Positions 16,353-25,312 of a stretch of 64,000 bases of DNA are shown here, piece by piece. Position 1 is the first letter of the stretch. Each line of letters begins with the position of its first letter. Below the pieces are notes generated by a model, which saw only the letters and a list, made by a program, of their open reading frames with translations, searched no databases and was not told where the DNA came from. Source of the stretch: an uncultured Clostridia bacterium. Lineage in GTDB: Bacteria > Bacillota > Clostridia > Oscillospirales > Ruminococcaceae. The stretch lies in the NCBI GenBank assembly GCA_947623585.1, contig CANQHA010000005.1, positions 59,247 through 123,246 on the forward strand. The letters run 5' to 3'. Position numbers and translations under genes: made by a program.

Positions 16353-16730
16353 ATGGACAAGTATTTTTATGACGATAACAATGGGCTTTGGTATGAACTG
16401 AAAGGTGAATACTATATCCCCTGTCTTACATTACCCACCGAAGAAGAACGGCCTATCGGCATTTGGGGGCAACGGCATTTACGCTATCTGAAAGAGTATC
16501 GCAAGGCTACATACACCAATCTGCTTGCAAGCGGACGGCTCAACGCCTACCTTGCCGAGATAGACGAACAGGCAGAGGATATGTTTTTTCGTCTGGTAAA
16601 GCAATATGCCGACAAGCAGGATGTAACAGAACAGCTAAAGGCGGATCAACCACTTGAATGGGTTCGGAGAATGAACAATATCCGCTCCGCTGTGGAGGAA
16701 GTCATCAATACGGATTTGATTTATACATAA
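16353..16730 (+). CDS. TnpV-like transposon-encoded protein
   Basis: 125 residues from the ATG at 16353, selected for its TGGAGGAT site. YYIPCLTLPTEEERPIGIWG and RHLRYLKEYRKATYTNLLAS are characteristic of TnpV, first described in the Tn4451/Tn4453 mobilizable transposons and common in clostridial integrative elements. The role is uncertain; similarity to recombination directionality factors has been suggested. A strong terminator follows. Confidence 0.85.
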   Translation: MDKYFYDDNNGLWYELKGEYYIPCLTLPTEEERPIGIWGQRHLRYLKEYRKATYTNLLASGRLNAYLAEIDEQAEDMFFRLVKQYADKQDVTEQLKADQPLEWVRRMNNIRSAVEEVINTDLIYT

Positions 16731-16760
16731 GACAGGCTGTAACGCTTTAGAATACTTAAC

Positions 16761-16800
16761 GAGGGGTAAAGGTACAAAACTACCTTGCCCCTCTTTTTTT
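16761..16800 (+). terminator. Intrinsic terminator after tnpV
   Basis: GAGGGGTAAAGGTA (16761-16774) pairs with TACCTTGCCCCTC (16781-16793), followed by seven T. Confidence 0.95.
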
Positions 16801-16874
16801 AGCGAAAATGCGGCTTGAGCAGAGCACTTGCGGGGGCAAAAGCGTTACCTTTTTATGAACTCCCTCTGTTCCTC

Positions 16875-16934
16875 TTGACTTTTCTTCTTCTATCCGCTAT
16901 AATTAGAAACAAGTGTTGCGAAACAAAAGTTTCT
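16875..16934 (+). promoter_or_regulatory. Promoter and candidate operator of the TetR-ABC operon
   Basis: TTGACT at 16875-16880, 17-base spacer, TATAAT at 16898-16903. Immediately downstream AGAAAC (16905-16910) and GTTTCT (16929-16934) form an inverted repeat in the right place for autorepression by the TetR protein. Confidence 0.75.
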
Positions 16935-16953
16935 GATTGAAGGAGAATAGACC

Positions 16954-17532
16954 ATGCCACCAAAATGCAAGTTTACACGAGAAGAAATCATAAAAGCCGC
17001 TTTGGATTTAACACGAAAAGAAGGAATAAACGCTCTCACGGCAAGGGCGCTTGGAACAAAGCTGGGGTCATCGCCAAAACCGATTTTTACCGTATTTGAA
17101 AATATGGAGGAAGTACAAGCAGAAGTGCAAAAGGCTGCGAAGGCTCTCTATGCCGAGTATATTCAAATCGGGTTAGGGCAGGAAGCTGCTTTTAAGGGTG
17201 TAGGTACGCAGTACATCCTATTTGCTATCAAAGAACCAAAACTGTTTCAATTACTTTTTATGTCTGAACAGCCACAGAAACCGTCTGTTGAGGGTATTCT
17301 CCCGATCATAGATGAAAGCTATGAGCAAATATTGCAGTCTGTTCAGAGCGGATATGGACTCGGCATGAAAGACGCTGAAAACCTTTACCGGCATTTGTGG
17401 ATATACTCGCACGGAATAGCCGTTCTTTGTGCGACAAATATGTGTTCATTTACCGCTGAGGAAATCGGAAAGATGATGTCAGAGGTATTTGTAAGTTTGT
17501 TGAAAGAAATCAAGGGAGATAAAACAGCATGA
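16954..17532 (+). CDS. TetR-family regulator of the element's ABC transporter
   Basis: 192 residues. An N-terminal HTH (FTREEIIKAALDLTRKEGINALTARALGTKLG) is followed by KPIFTVFENMEEVQ and a C-terminal ligand domain with HGIAVL near 149-154. It shares layout and many residues with the TetR protein at 30437-31006 (both open MPPK.xFTRxEI), so the two are family members controlling different transporters. ATGA overlap with the next gene couples them. Confidence 0.9.
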   Translation: MPPKCKFTREEIIKAALDLTRKEGINALTARALGTKLGSSPKPIFTVFENMEEVQAEVQKAAKALYAEYIQIGLGQEAAFKGVGTQYILFAIKEPKLFQLLFMSEQPQKPSVEGILPIIDESYEQILQSVQSGYGLGMKDAENLYRHLWIYSHGIAVLCATNMCSFTAEEIGKMMSEVFVSLLKEIKGDKTA

Positions 17533-18221
17533 TTACAGTATCAAACATTACAAAATCTTATGGAGCCGGTGGAAATAGAAATCAAGTGCTGAAAGGGATC
17601 AGCTTGCAAATTGCCGATAAAGATTTCACCGTTATTTTAGGTGCGTCGGGGTCGGGTAAATCCACCTTTTTGAATGTAATTTCGGGACTGGAACGCCCCG
17701 ACAGCGGAAGCGTTGTATATGGAACAAGCGATATTACAAAATTGTCCGATGGAGAATTGACACAGTTCCGCAAGGACAATATCGGTTTTATCTTCCAACA
17801 GTATTATCTGCTCCCGAATATGACGGTCGAAAAGAATGTGCGAATGGGAGCTGACCTTGCGGGCAATCGGGAATATAGGGAAATTATAACCGCCGTAGGA
17901 CTTGAAGATAAATCAAAGAAATATCCGAGCGAACTTTCGGGCGGTGAGCAGCAGAGAGTTTCCGTTGCCCGTGCGCTTGCCAAAAAGCCCAAGGTGCTGT
18001 ATTTAGACGAGCCGACAGGCGCATTGGATGAACAGACAGGCCGACAGGTTCTTGATTATATTTGCAAACTGCATAAAGATTATGGCTTTACCATTGTGAT
18101 GGTGACGCACAATCAGAATATAGCAGAAATGGCGAACACAGTCGTAAAAATGAGCAGCGGGAAAATATCCGAGGTTTCTACCAACGAAAAGCAAAAGACC
18201 GCTTATGAGATTGGGTGGTAA
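17529..18221 (+). CDS. ABC transporter ATP-binding protein (MacB/LolD type)
   Basis: 230 residues with Walker [10 protein letters not shown] near 38-46, Q-loop [14 protein letters not shown], signature LSGGEQQR near 137-144, and Walker [17 protein letters not shown]. This branch pairs with FtsX-like permeases, and the next gene is one. The pair probably exports a peptide or lipid-like compound or senses envelope antibiotics; substrate unknown. Confidence 0.93.
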   Translation: MITVSNITKSYGAGGNRNQVLKGISLQIADKDFTVILGASGSGKSTFLNVISGLERPDSGSVVYGTSDITKLSDGELTQFRKDNIGFIFQQYYLLPNMTVEKNVRMGADLAGNREYREIITAVGLEDKSKKYPSELSGGEQQRVSVARALAKKPKVLYLDEPTGALDEQTGRQVLDYICKLHKDYGFTIVMVTHNQNIAEMANTVVKMSSGKISEVSTNEKQKTAYEIGW

Positions 18222-18225
18222 TACT

Positions 18226-19365
18226 ATGGTTGTGGGATTGAAAGACGCACTAAAACTGATTGGTATATCTATTATCGCTTGTTGCGCCGTTTTCGTATGC
18301 ACGCTGTTTTTAGATTATAACATTGACATCGCAGCAATGAAAAATGAGATAACAACGGCAGGCGGCGTCACAATGTATCATGCAATCATTTCTACGGGAA
18401 AGGTCGTTGCAGCCGTTTCGGGTGGTTGTTTAGCCATAACATCCGTCATTATGCTCCTGTTCTATGTCAAGAATTACATAGATATGCACGGCAAAGAACT
18501 CGGAATACTGAAAGCTCTCGGATATTCTAACTTCAAAATCGCAAAGCACTTTTGGGTGTTTGGATTAAGTGTTTTCGTCGGCTGCGCTTTGGGATATGCG
18601 CTGGCATTTCTCTATCTGCCGACTTTCTATGAATTGCAAAATGCCGAACACCTTTTTCCCGAAATCAAGGTGCAGTTTCACCCTCTTTTGGCATTTCTTT
18701 TGGTCGGTGTACCTGCAATGAGCTTTGCAGCTTTAGCAGTTATATATGCCTGTTTCAGACTGAAACAGCCCGTGTTTGATTTGCTGAAAGAAAAGCATGA
18801 GTATAAGACAAAGATAAGCAAAAAGGAAACAAAGGATATGCCTTTTCTGAAAGAACTAATGAGGGGTACGGTAAGAGGCAGAAAATCGCTTGTGTTCTTT
18901 ATCGCATTTTCGGCGTTTTGTTTCTCGGCTATGGTGCAAATGTCCATGTCCATGAAAGATCTTTCGAGCGAAACAATGGCAATCATGATATTAACGATAG
19001 GCTTAATCCTCGCCTTTATGACCTTATTTCTATCGCTCTCAAGCGTAGTAAAAGGAAACACGAAAACCATTGCTATGATGAGGGTGTTCGGTTATAAACA
19101 CAGGGATTGCAGTAAGGCGGTTCTCGGAGGTTATAGACCGTTTTCTTATATCGGATTTGTGATCGGTACGCTCTATCAGTATTCGTTATTAAAAATCATG
19201 GTAACGATTGTATTTGCCAATGTGGAAAATGTACCCGAATATAACTTCGATTTTACGGCGTGCGCAATCACATTAGGTTTGTTTATCCTTACTTATGAAA
19301 TTGCCATGTACGGCTATTCGCAGCGGATAAAGAAACTACCGATCAAAAGTGTTATGTTGGAATAA
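18226..19365 (+). CDS. FtsX-like ABC transporter permease
   Basis: 379 residues from the ATG at 18226. Hydrophobic stretches lie near 10-30, 65-90, 105-135, 165-190, 225-245, 255-280 and 340-360, with an FtsX-type core LFYVKNYIDMHGKELGILKA near 87-106 and a second GNTKTIAMMRVFGYKHRD, the doubled FtsX arrangement. It is shorter than BceB-type permeases and lacks their large extracellular loop. It overlaps no gene and follows the ATPase by four bases. Confidence 0.85.
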   Translation: MVVGLKDALKLIGISIIACCAVFVCTLFLDYNIDIAAMKNEITTAGGVTMYHAIISTGKVVAAVSGGCLAITSVIMLLFYVKNYIDMHGKELGILKALGYSNFKIAKHFWVFGLSVFVGCALGYALAFLYLPTFYELQNAEHLFPEIKVQFHPLLAFLLVGVPAMSFAALAVIYACFRLKQPVFDLLKEKHEYKTKISKKETKDMPFLKELMRGTVRGRKSLVFFIAFSAFCFSAMVQMSMSMKDLSSETMAIMILTIGLILAFMTLFLSLSSVVKGNTKTIAMMRVFGYKHRDCSKAVLGGYRPFSYIGFVIGTLYQYSLLKIMVTIVFANVENVPEYNFDFTACAITLGLFILTYEIAMYGYSQRIKKLPIKSVMLE

Positions 19366-19391
19366 TTGCAAGAAGGATATGGGATATACTT

Positions 19392-19532
19392 ATGGAAATA
19401 GCTGAATGGATACGCTGTCCTGTTTGCGGGGCAAAGACCCGTGACAGGCTTAGAGAGGATACCGTTCTCAAAAACTATCCTCTCTACTGTCCGAAATGTA
19501 AACAGGAAACATTGATTGCAAAACTGGTTTGA
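19392..19532 (+). CDS. Cysteine-rich KTR-type small protein, intact copy
   Basis: 46 residues: IRCPVCGAKTRDRLREDT near 7-24 and YPLYCPKCKQETLI near 29-42 make two CxxC pairs, a likely zinc ribbon. This cysteine-rich KTR family is common in Tn916-like and mobilizable elements; its role is unknown. A mutated second copy lies at 20234. Confidence 0.85.
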   Translation: MEIAEWIRCPVCGAKTRDRLREDTVLKNYPLYCPKCKQETLIAKLV

Positions 19533-19643
19533 TACCGTATAAAAGCTCAATGTAAAAGACTTTTGATAGACGTTTCCACTTCATAAGTGATAAAACTCTA
19601 TTAGGTCAAGAGAGCAAAAAGCCCAAAATAGGAGGTGAATGTG

Positions 19644-20228
19644 ATGGAGATCGGCTCACAGATCAGAAAATACCGTAATGCACAGGAACTGTCCCAAGAA
19701 GAACTGGCAGGAAAAATATATGTGACTCGACAAACAATTTCCAACTGGGAAAATGAAAAGAGTTATCCAGATATTCACAGTCTGTTGCTTCTAAGTTCCG
19801 TTTTTGAAATATCTCTTGACCAACTAATCAAAGGAGATATTGAAATTATGAAGCGGGAAATCAACAGAGAGGAAGTTAAAAAGTTTAATTATCTGGGAAA
19901 ACTATTTGCTATTCTTTTTATTGCCAGTATTATAGCATTTGTTCCACTCGTAGTATTCTTGAAAATTTATGGAGTTATTATTTGGGCAATCTTGTATTTG
20001 ATAACACTCATAATCGCCTGTCGGGTTGAAAAAATCAAAAGAAACAATGACATCCAGACTTACAAAGAAATCGTTGCTTTCAGCGAAGGAAAAACTCTGG
20101 ACGAAATTCAGAAGCAACGAGAAATAGGGAAAAGACCCTATCAGACAGCACTTAAAGTTTTGGCGGGTGCGGCTGTAGGAATTATCATTGCTGCGGTCGC
20201 GTTCATAATAATCGAGATGATAAGTTGA
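19644..20228 (+). CDS. XRE-family regulator with membrane tail
   Basis: 194 residues from the ATG at 19644 behind AGGAGGTGAATGTG (a GTG at 19641 is also possible). An XRE HTH occupies about 5-60 (RKYRNAQELSQEELAGKIYV, RQTISNWENEKSYPD). After a short linker come hydrophobic segments near 84-125 and 165-192, so it is a membrane-anchored DNA-binding protein. Such proteins are frequent in mobile elements; target unknown. Confidence 0.85.
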   Translation: MEIGSQIRKYRNAQELSQEELAGKIYVTRQTISNWENEKSYPDIHSLLLLSSVFEISLDQLIKGDIEIMKREINREEVKKFNYLGKLFAILFIASIIAFVPLVVFLKIYGVIIWAILYLITLIIACRVEKIKRNNDIQTYKEIVAFSEGKTLDEIQKQREIGKRPYQTALKVLAGAAVGIIIAAVAFIIIEMIS

Positions 20229-20233
20229 TAATA

Positions 20234-20404
20234 ATGAAAACAGAATGGATACGCTGTCCTGTTTGTGGGGCAAAGACCCGTGACCGGTTTAGAGAGGATA
20301 CCGTTCTCAAAAACTATCCTCTCTACTGCCCGAAATGTTAACAGGAAACATTGATTGAAGCAAAAGATTTACAAATAACCGTCCTTAAAGAGCCAAAGGA
20401 TTAA
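20234..20404 (+). pseudogene. Second KTR-type gene with premature stop
   Basis: Near-identical to the gene at 19392 through IRCPVCGAKTRDR and YPLYCPKC, but the next codon is TAA at 20339-20341 where the intact copy has AAA. Without that change the frame would continue as QETLIEAKDLQITVLKEPKD to 20404. The truncated product would be 35 residues and still hold both CxxC pairs, so partial function is possible. Confidence 0.75.
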
Positions 20405-20506
20405 ACGCAGAGCCGATGAACTTGTGAGGAAAACTCATTGATCATCGGCTCTATTTTCTCTATGTACGCACCGCCGAAACCGGCGGTGTTGATTTCTGTT
20501 TGGAAG

Positions 20507-21931
20507 TTACCTTTCTCTGTCAAAGGATTTCTTTCGTGGTTTCTGCTGTCTGCCCTGCGCCTGCAACTGCCTGAGTCTGTTTCGGACGCTCTCTCGTTCA
20601 GGCAGGGAATGCTGTTCTTTTGCGGCGGGTCTGCGGCTTTCCTTTGCCTTACGTTCCCACTCGGCAAGGTCACGGTTGTATTGTGCTACAACGGCTTCGG
20701 CTTCTCGGTATGTTGCCATGAACGCCTGCACATCGGGATAACCGTCCTCACTAAGAATTTCAGGTAGCCTATTCAGTCTGCGGTCAATTTCCCGCTCTGT
20801 CTGCTTTATTTGCTCGGTAAGAGCTTTACGCTCCTTGCCTTTGAAAACACCTTTCGTTTCAGCAAGCTGCTGTTTCAGCTTCGGCAGAACATCGTCCTGC
20901 AAGCTGCGGATTTCCCTTGCCTCGTCCTGCACCCGTATCATCAGATTCCGCATGGTGCGAAACTCCGCCATATCAATATCCAGCGTGGGCTTTGGCGGCA
21001 TATCCTGCTGACGGATCAACCCTTGCAGGAAGTCTTTTGCCTTGCTAACGATACTGCGGAATAGATTGGGAAGCCACCCACTTTTACGGATAGACCGGCT
21101 GACTTTATCGTGGATTTCCGTCTGCTTGACCTCTATGATCTTCGCTTCGGAAATGCCCGATAGGAGCGCCATGTCCGCCGTCCTGTTCCATTCCTGCCTT
21201 GCGGCGTTGTCGGCTTTGATTTCCTCTGCTTTCGGATTGTTCTTACCGATTTTCTTTGTGGGAAGATACACGCTATTTTTGTCATAGACCTTCAAATGCT
21301 GTTCGGGGTCGGAAATGTGACGGTTGATCAGTTCCGTGTAAACTTCCTTTACCTCCCGAAGAAAAGCCTCGCTCTTGAAGCGCTCGTCTTTTACGGCAAA
21401 GAGATGGCTTTCGTAAACCTCTCCCTTTTTGATAACCGTGCAGCCTTTTCGGATTTGCCCGTCCTCACCGGTAATCTCTTTTTTGGTGCGTACCCGCTTG
21501 CCCGTTTCGTCAAAGAATACGCTTCGGGCGGCGATCTTCACATCGGGTTCAGGGAGCAGCTTCCTTTCGCTGAAAATCAGGTGGATGTGGTAGTTGGTCT
21601 TGCGCTTGTTGTGGTGCAAGGCCGATACACATTCCACGCCGTACCGTCTGCGAAATTCTTCTGTAAAGTCCTCAAGCACCTGCTGCGGCTCATACTGCGT
21701 GTAGACTTCTGGCAGGGCGATAATCAGTTCCCTCGCCTCAATACACTTACCGTCTGTGCCGCTACGCTGAAACTCCTGCTGGCTCTCCCTTGCGAGATTG
21801 CCCCAAAAGGCATTGTCTGCGGTCTGATAGGTGGCGTACAGATTTTCCTGCCTTGCGTGGCTTGTGATATAAGAAATTCTTCCTTTGACATTCGGCAGCT
21901 TCGACATCTGAATAAAGCTGTGCCGTGCCAT
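20507..21931 (-). CDS. MobA/MobL-family relaxase
   Basis: 474 residues. The N-terminal relaxase domain has SYITSHARQENLYATYQT near 21-38 and the metal-binding histidine motif NYHIHLIFSERK near 132-143; the C-terminal third is a charged coiled coil (KQTEREIDRRLNRLPEILSE) typical of MobL proteins. It nicks oriT and pilots the strand in mobilization. It faces left, divergent in regulation from the integrase; its promoter region contains palindromes and one copy of the TTTTGCAACC operator. Confidence 0.9.
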   Translation of the reverse strand: MARHSFIQMSKLPNVKGRISYITSHARQENLYATYQTADNAFWGNLARESQQEFQRSGTDGKCIEARELIIALPEVYTQYEPQQVLEDFTEEFRRRYGVECVSALHHNKRKTNYHIHLIFSERKLLPEPDVKIAARSVFFDETGKRVRTKKEITGEDGQIRKGCTVIKKGEVYESHLFAVKDERFKSEAFLREVKEVYTELINRHISDPEQHLKVYDKNSVYLPTKKIGKNNPKAEEIKADNAARQEWNRTADMALLSGISEAKIIEVKQTEIHDKVSRSIRKSGWLPNLFRSIVSKAKDFLQGLIRQQDMPPKPTLDIDMAEFRTMRNLMIRVQDEAREIRSLQDDVLPKLKQQLAETKGVFKGKERKALTEQIKQTEREIDRRLNRLPEILSEDGYPDVQAFMATYREAEAVVAQYNRDLAEWERKAKESRRPAAKEQHSLPERESVRNRLRQLQAQGRQQKPRKKSFDRER

Positions 21932-21959
21932 AAATCATCTCCGTTCTGTTTTGAAAAGG

Positions 21960-22165
21960 TGCGTTCTCATTTTGCAACCGGCTTGCCGGTTGCTACTGTT
22001 TCGGAAGCGGACAGCGTCTGAAACAGCGCCGTACCCGAAGCGGCGGGAGCTTCCTGCAAGCGGCGGTACGGCGGCTCCCCGCAGGGGCGAAATACGCTGA
22101 GTACAAACCGCAGGTTTGTGCGAGGGGTGTATTTCGCTCTCAAACGCCGAGGGCTTATTACCGGC
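21960..22165 (-). other. Palindrome-rich oriT candidate
   Basis: Inverted repeats upstream of the relaxase: GCAACCGGC with GCCGGTTGC (about 21975-21994), GCCGTACC with GGTACGGC (about 22029-22074), ACAAACC/GGTTTGT around 22105-22119, and a dispersed GAAATACGC/GTGTATTTC pair. No gene is convincing here. Position next to the relaxase is the argument for oriT; I did not recognise a known nic sequence. Confidence 0.45.
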
Positions 22166-22175
22166 TGAAAACACA

Positions 22176-22391
22176 TCAGTCAACCTTTCGTACATCGCTC
22201 TGATTTCTGAGATTTCTGCCCTGATTGACGGTCATAAAACGCTCCAGCGTATCGCTGCGGATAATCGTTTTACGCCCGACTTTCAGAACCGGCAGCTTAC
22301 CCCAGTCCACCAGTTTTCGCATGGTGTTTCTTCCGATACCGCTGATTTCGGCGGCTTCTTCAATGGTCATACCCATTTTGATAACGCTCAT
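22176..22391 (-). CDS. Excisionase-like HTH protein
   Basis: 71 residues from the ATG at 22391 (GAGGAG site). MTIEEAAEISGIGRNTMRKL, then WGKLPVLKVGRKTIIRSDTL, is the standard HTH_17/excisionase fold with the wing carrying GRKT. It probably directs excision with the integrase or helps at oriT. Longer in-frame upstream starts lack ribosome-binding sites. Confidence 0.8.
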   Translation of the reverse strand: MSVIKMGMTIEEAAEISGIGRNTMRKLVDWGKLPVLKVGRKTIIRSDTLERFMTVNQGRNLRNQSDVRKVD

Positions 22392-22419
22392 TGCATATAT
22401 CTCCTCTCTAAAATACTTG

Positions 22420-22529
22420 TTTTGCAACTCCGCATTCTTCATTATACTCACTTTGCTACTACCTGTCAACTCATTTTGCAACCTTTTCAGAAAATTTTTT
22501 GAAAACTTACGGGAAATAGGGTTGCAAAA
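22420..22529. promoter_or_regulatory. Operator sites and promoter of the element's repressor
   Basis: TTTTGCAAC at 22420-22428, TTTTGCAACC at 22474-22483 and its complement GGTTGCAAAA at 22520-22529; a fourth copy is at 21970-21979 before the relaxase. The 22520 copy overlaps the -35 (TTGCAA 22522-22527) of a promoter whose -10 is TATACT at 22545-22550, 17 bases on. The pattern is what a repressor regulating itself, the excisionase and the relaxase would need. Confidence 0.65.
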
Positions 22530-22574
22530 TAAATTCATATGTGCTATACTAATACTCAGCAGGAGGTGAATGCC

Positions 22575-23240
22575 TTGAAAAAGCAAGAAATGCTCACCGC
22601 AAAACAGGTCGGTGAGCGGATTAAAGAGCGAAGGGCAGACCTGAAAATCTCAATGCCGGAACTTGGAAGGCGTATCGGCGTAAACAAATCTACGATCCAG
22701 CGGTACGAAGCCGACGGTGTTGACCCGAAACGCAGTATGATCATCAACGGTCTTGCCGAGGCTCTGCTGACGACACCCGAATGGCTGACGGGTCTTTCCG
22801 ACGAAAAGGAATACGACAGCTATACGGTTTGTCAAAAAGACATTGAGCAGCATATCAGACAATATCTGGATACGGTGTCCTCTGTCGTAAAGGGCGAGCC
22901 GCACCAACAGCTGCTCACTACATTCCTCGGAAAAATAATCGACCTGTACTCGGTGTTCTGTCACTACTTTGCCGATGCAATGGTGGAGATTGACCGTGTG
23001 GCAGAGGACGAGGGCTTGAAGCAGTCGATTATGCGGTATGCGATTGAGGTTGGAGCAATCGAAGAAAGAGTGTACCGCAAAGAGATGGAATTGCCTATCG
23101 AAGATATGAAGCGGTTCTTAGACGGAATCTTACATATCTACGATGAGGGACGTACCAAAGTTAAAATGGACGACCTCTTCGGGATAGTGACGGAAGCCAA
23201 AGAAAGGCTATCCGAAAAGAACAATTCCGTGGCACCTTGA
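22575..23240 (+). CDS. cI-like XRE repressor
   Basis: 221 residues from a TTG at 22575. AGGAGG at 22561-22566 is 8 bases before it, while the nearer ATG at 22570 is out of frame and stops after two codons. An XRE HTH lies near 10-65 (ISMPELGRRIGVNKSTIQRY); the remainder is helical with no recognised protease domain. It is the likely master regulator acting at the TTTTGCAACC sites. Confidence 0.85.
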   Translation: MKKQEMLTAKQVGERIKERRADLKISMPELGRRIGVNKSTIQRYEADGVDPKRSMIINGLAEALLTTPEWLTGLSDEKEYDSYTVCQKDIEQHIRQYLDTVSSVVKGEPHQQLLTTFLGKIIDLYSVFCHYFADAMVEIDRVAEDEGLKQSIMRYAIEVGAIEERVYRKEMELPIEDMKRFLDGILHIYDEGRTKVKMDDLFGIVTEAKERLSEKNNSVAP

Positions 23241-23321
23241 CAACTGAAAAAGCCGGTCTGAGCAGACCGGCAACGTGACAATTTTACGCACACCATATGT
23301 CACAGTTCCGATTGCCACGGA
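23226..23321. repeat. Inverted repeats between repressor and integrase
   Basis: TCCGTGGCA (23226-23234) matches TGCCACGGA (23313-23321) in inverted orientation; between them GCCGGTCT/AGACCGGC form a hairpin at 23252-23271 and GTGACA/TGTCAC pair at 23275-23304. Possible integrase arm-binding or transcript-structure sites; GAAAGGAG for int follows at once. Confidence 0.5.
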
Positions 23322-23342
23322 TAGAAAGGAGAAATTTTATCT

Positions 23343-24641
23343 ATGGCAAAAGGTTCTGTAAGAAAGAAAGGCAAAAAGTGGTACTACCGCTTTTATGTAG
23401 AAGATGAAAGCGGCAGACAGATACAGCGTGAATTTGCAGGAACGGAAAGCAAGAGCGAGACAGAAGCCCTGCTCCGCAAAGCGATGGAGGATTACGAGGA
23501 AAAGAAATTCGTCGCAAAATCCGAAAATGTAACGGTAGGCAGCTTACTGGATATGTGGGTGGAAGAAGAACTGAAACCCGGCAATCTGAGTAACGGTACG
23601 GTGATGGCATATCAAGGTACGGTAAACCGTATCAAGCAGCACCCTATCGGCAGCCGCAGGCTGAAAAGCGTCACAGCCGACCATTTACAGGCATATATGG
23701 ATTTCCTCAGCTTTGGCGGGACAAACCCCGATGGCACAGCGGCAAAGGCGCTCAGTAAGGGCTATCTGCGGCTGTTCTCAGCAGTCCTGCAAGGGGCGTT
23801 CCGCTTTGCGGTGTTCCCCAAAAGGCTGATTTCCTTCAATCCCATGCAGTATGTAATTCGGCGAGAGAAAAAGAAAAGCTACGAACTGTTCTCCGTGGAT
23901 GACGGCGATACAACTTCCGCTCCCACTATTACGCATGAGCAGTTTCTGAAGCTAACGGAGTTCTTGAAGGCAAAGGAGAATCCCGCCCTGCTCCCGATCC
24001 AGATCGCCTACTACACGGGACTACGGATTGGAGAGGTCTGCGGACTCACTTGGCAGGACATCAATCTTGACGGACAGTACCTCACAGTGCGGCGCAGTAT
24101 CCGCTACAACGGCGCAAGGCACAAAATCGAAATTGGCTCCACAAAGAGAAGCAAAATCCGAATTGTGGACTTTTGCGACACGCTGGCGGCGATTCTGCGG
24201 GCAGCCAAAACGGAGCAGCACAAAAACCGCTTCCGTTACGGAGCGCTCTACAACCTCAATTACTACAAAGAAGTTAGGGAAAAAGACCGTACTTATTACG
24301 AGGTCTACACGTTCCCGATGACGGAGCAGGCTCCTGATGGGTACAAAGAAATCTCGTTCGTCTGTCTGCGTCAGGACGGGGCATTTGAAGCGCCGAGCAC
24401 GGTAGGGCTTATGTGTCGGGCGGCAAGGAAAAAGGTTAAAGGATTAGAGGACTTCCACTTCCATATGCTCCGCCACACGTTCACGAGCAACCTGCTCTCC
24501 AATGGGGCTTCTCCCAAAGATGTGCAGGAGCTTCTCGGACACGCCGACGTCAGTACCACAATGAATGTCTACGCTCACGCTACAAGGGAAGCGAAGCGTA
24601 CTTCCGCAAGACTGCTGGATAAGGTGGTCGGTGGGGCGTAA
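23343..24641 (+). CDS. int: Tyrosine integrase of the mobilizable element
   Basis: 432 residues. An AP2-like N-terminal DNA-binding domain ([20 protein letters not shown]) and a core-binding domain precede the catalytic domain with [14 protein letters not shown] (Arg), HMLRHTF (His, Arg) and [15 protein letters not shown] (His/Tyr). All catalytic residues are present. The gene ends 25 bases before the right-hand direct repeat, the usual position for int relative to attR. Confidence 0.96.
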   Translation: MAKGSVRKKGKKWYYRFYVEDESGRQIQREFAGTESKSETEALLRKAMEDYEEKKFVAKSENVTVGSLLDMWVEEELKPGNLSNGTVMAYQGTVNRIKQHPIGSRRLKSVTADHLQAYMDFLSFGGTNPDGTAAKALSKGYLRLFSAVLQGAFRFAVFPKRLISFNPMQYVIRREKKKSYELFSVDDGDTTSAPTITHEQFLKLTEFLKAKENPALLPIQIAYYTGLRIGEVCGLTWQDINLDGQYLTVRRSIRYNGARHKIEIGSTKRSKIRIVDFCDTLAAILRAAKTEQHKNRFRYGALYNLNYYKEVREKDRTYYEVYTFPMTEQAPDGYKEISFVCLRQDGAFEAPSTVGLMCRAARKKVKGLEDFHFHMLRHTFTSNLLSNGASPKDVQELLGHADVSTTMNVYAHATREAKRTSARLLDKVVGGA

Positions 24642-24665
24642 AAAAATTTCCCTTGTTTCGGCTCG

Positions 24666-24685
24666 TAAGGGCAAAAACAAGGGAA
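24666..24685. repeat. Candidate attR of the mobilizable element
   Basis: Exact second copy of the 20-base repeat at 16246. Just to its left CCCTTGTTT is the complement of the repeat's own AAACAAGGG, making a small palindrome. Confidence 0.65.
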
Positions 24686-24767
24686 AATACATAAGGTAGG
24701 AACACAAAACAGGCGAAACGCCTTGAAATTACAGCGTTTTCAGAGGGTAACTAAGATAAATCGGAAT

Positions 24768-25283
24768 TTACCGTATCCCTATTTCCCTGTATATTCTCTC
24801 GATAAAAGGAGACTTGTGCTTGATATATTTCTCCATATCATACGGATAGAGCGCCGCCCCTTCTTCTTTGACGCGGCTGTATTCACACACGGCTTCGGGA
24901 TGGGAGCGCAAATAATCCCTGAAAGCGATGTGTTTTTTTAGTTCCGCAGAATCTTGCGGACAAACATATAAATGGTGTTTCTGCAAATGATCTTTACCGT
25001 CATAATCGAACGCTTCCCGCCCGACAATGCCAAGATTTCCTTCATGGCGGTAACCGATACTGTTCAAGGCGGCGGCTGCGTCATTGAACAAAGAGTAATC
25101 TCTTATGATAACGTCAATATCAATGATTGGTTTTGCAGATAAACCTCGCACGGAAGTGCTGCCGACATGCTCAATATCCAGAGCCAATTCGCCGAGAGCA
25201 TTTTGAATTTCATCTTTTATTTTTATATAATTCTGTTCCCAGACCTCATCATAGGGCAGAACTATAACATGTTTTTTAACCAT
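24768..25283 (-). CDS. GrpB-family nucleotidyltransferase-like protein
   Basis: 171 residues from the ATG at 25283. The UPF0157/GrpB pattern is clear: HVGSTSVRGLSAKPIIDIDV near 39-58 (nucleotidyltransferase GS...DxD) and LRSHPEAVCEYSRVKEEGA near 125-143. Function is unknown, often in resistance-linked loci. Last gene of a minus-strand run LacI-MATE-Nudix-GrpB. Confidence 0.9.
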   Translation of the reverse strand: MVKKHVIVLPYDEVWEQNYIKIKDEIQNALGELALDIEHVGSTSVRGLSAKPIIDIDVIIRDYSLFNDAAAALNSIGYRHEGNLGIVGREAFDYDGKDHLQKHHLYVCPQDSAELKKHIAFRDYLRSHPEAVCEYSRVKEEGAALYPYDMEKYIKHKSPFIERIYREIGIR

Positions 25284-25312
25284 TTTCACTCACCTGTACA
25301 AATAACGATTTT

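Larger units (their letters stand above)
16246..24685. mobile_element. Integrative mobilizable element (~8.4 kb)
   Basis: Bounded by a 20-base direct repeat. It contains TnpV, a TetR-ABC transporter cargo, two KTR-type small genes, an XRE-type membrane regulator, a MobA/MobL relaxase with an upstream palindrome-rich oriT candidate, an excisionase-like HTH gene, a repressor and a tyrosine integrase. No conjugation channel genes are present, so it would need a helper element to transfer. The left boundary is less certain than the right because element-like sequence may extend to about 16100. Confidence 0.8.

Noticed and set aside
16246..24685. Prophage
   Set aside because: No capsid, terminase, tail or lysis genes; a relaxase is present instead.
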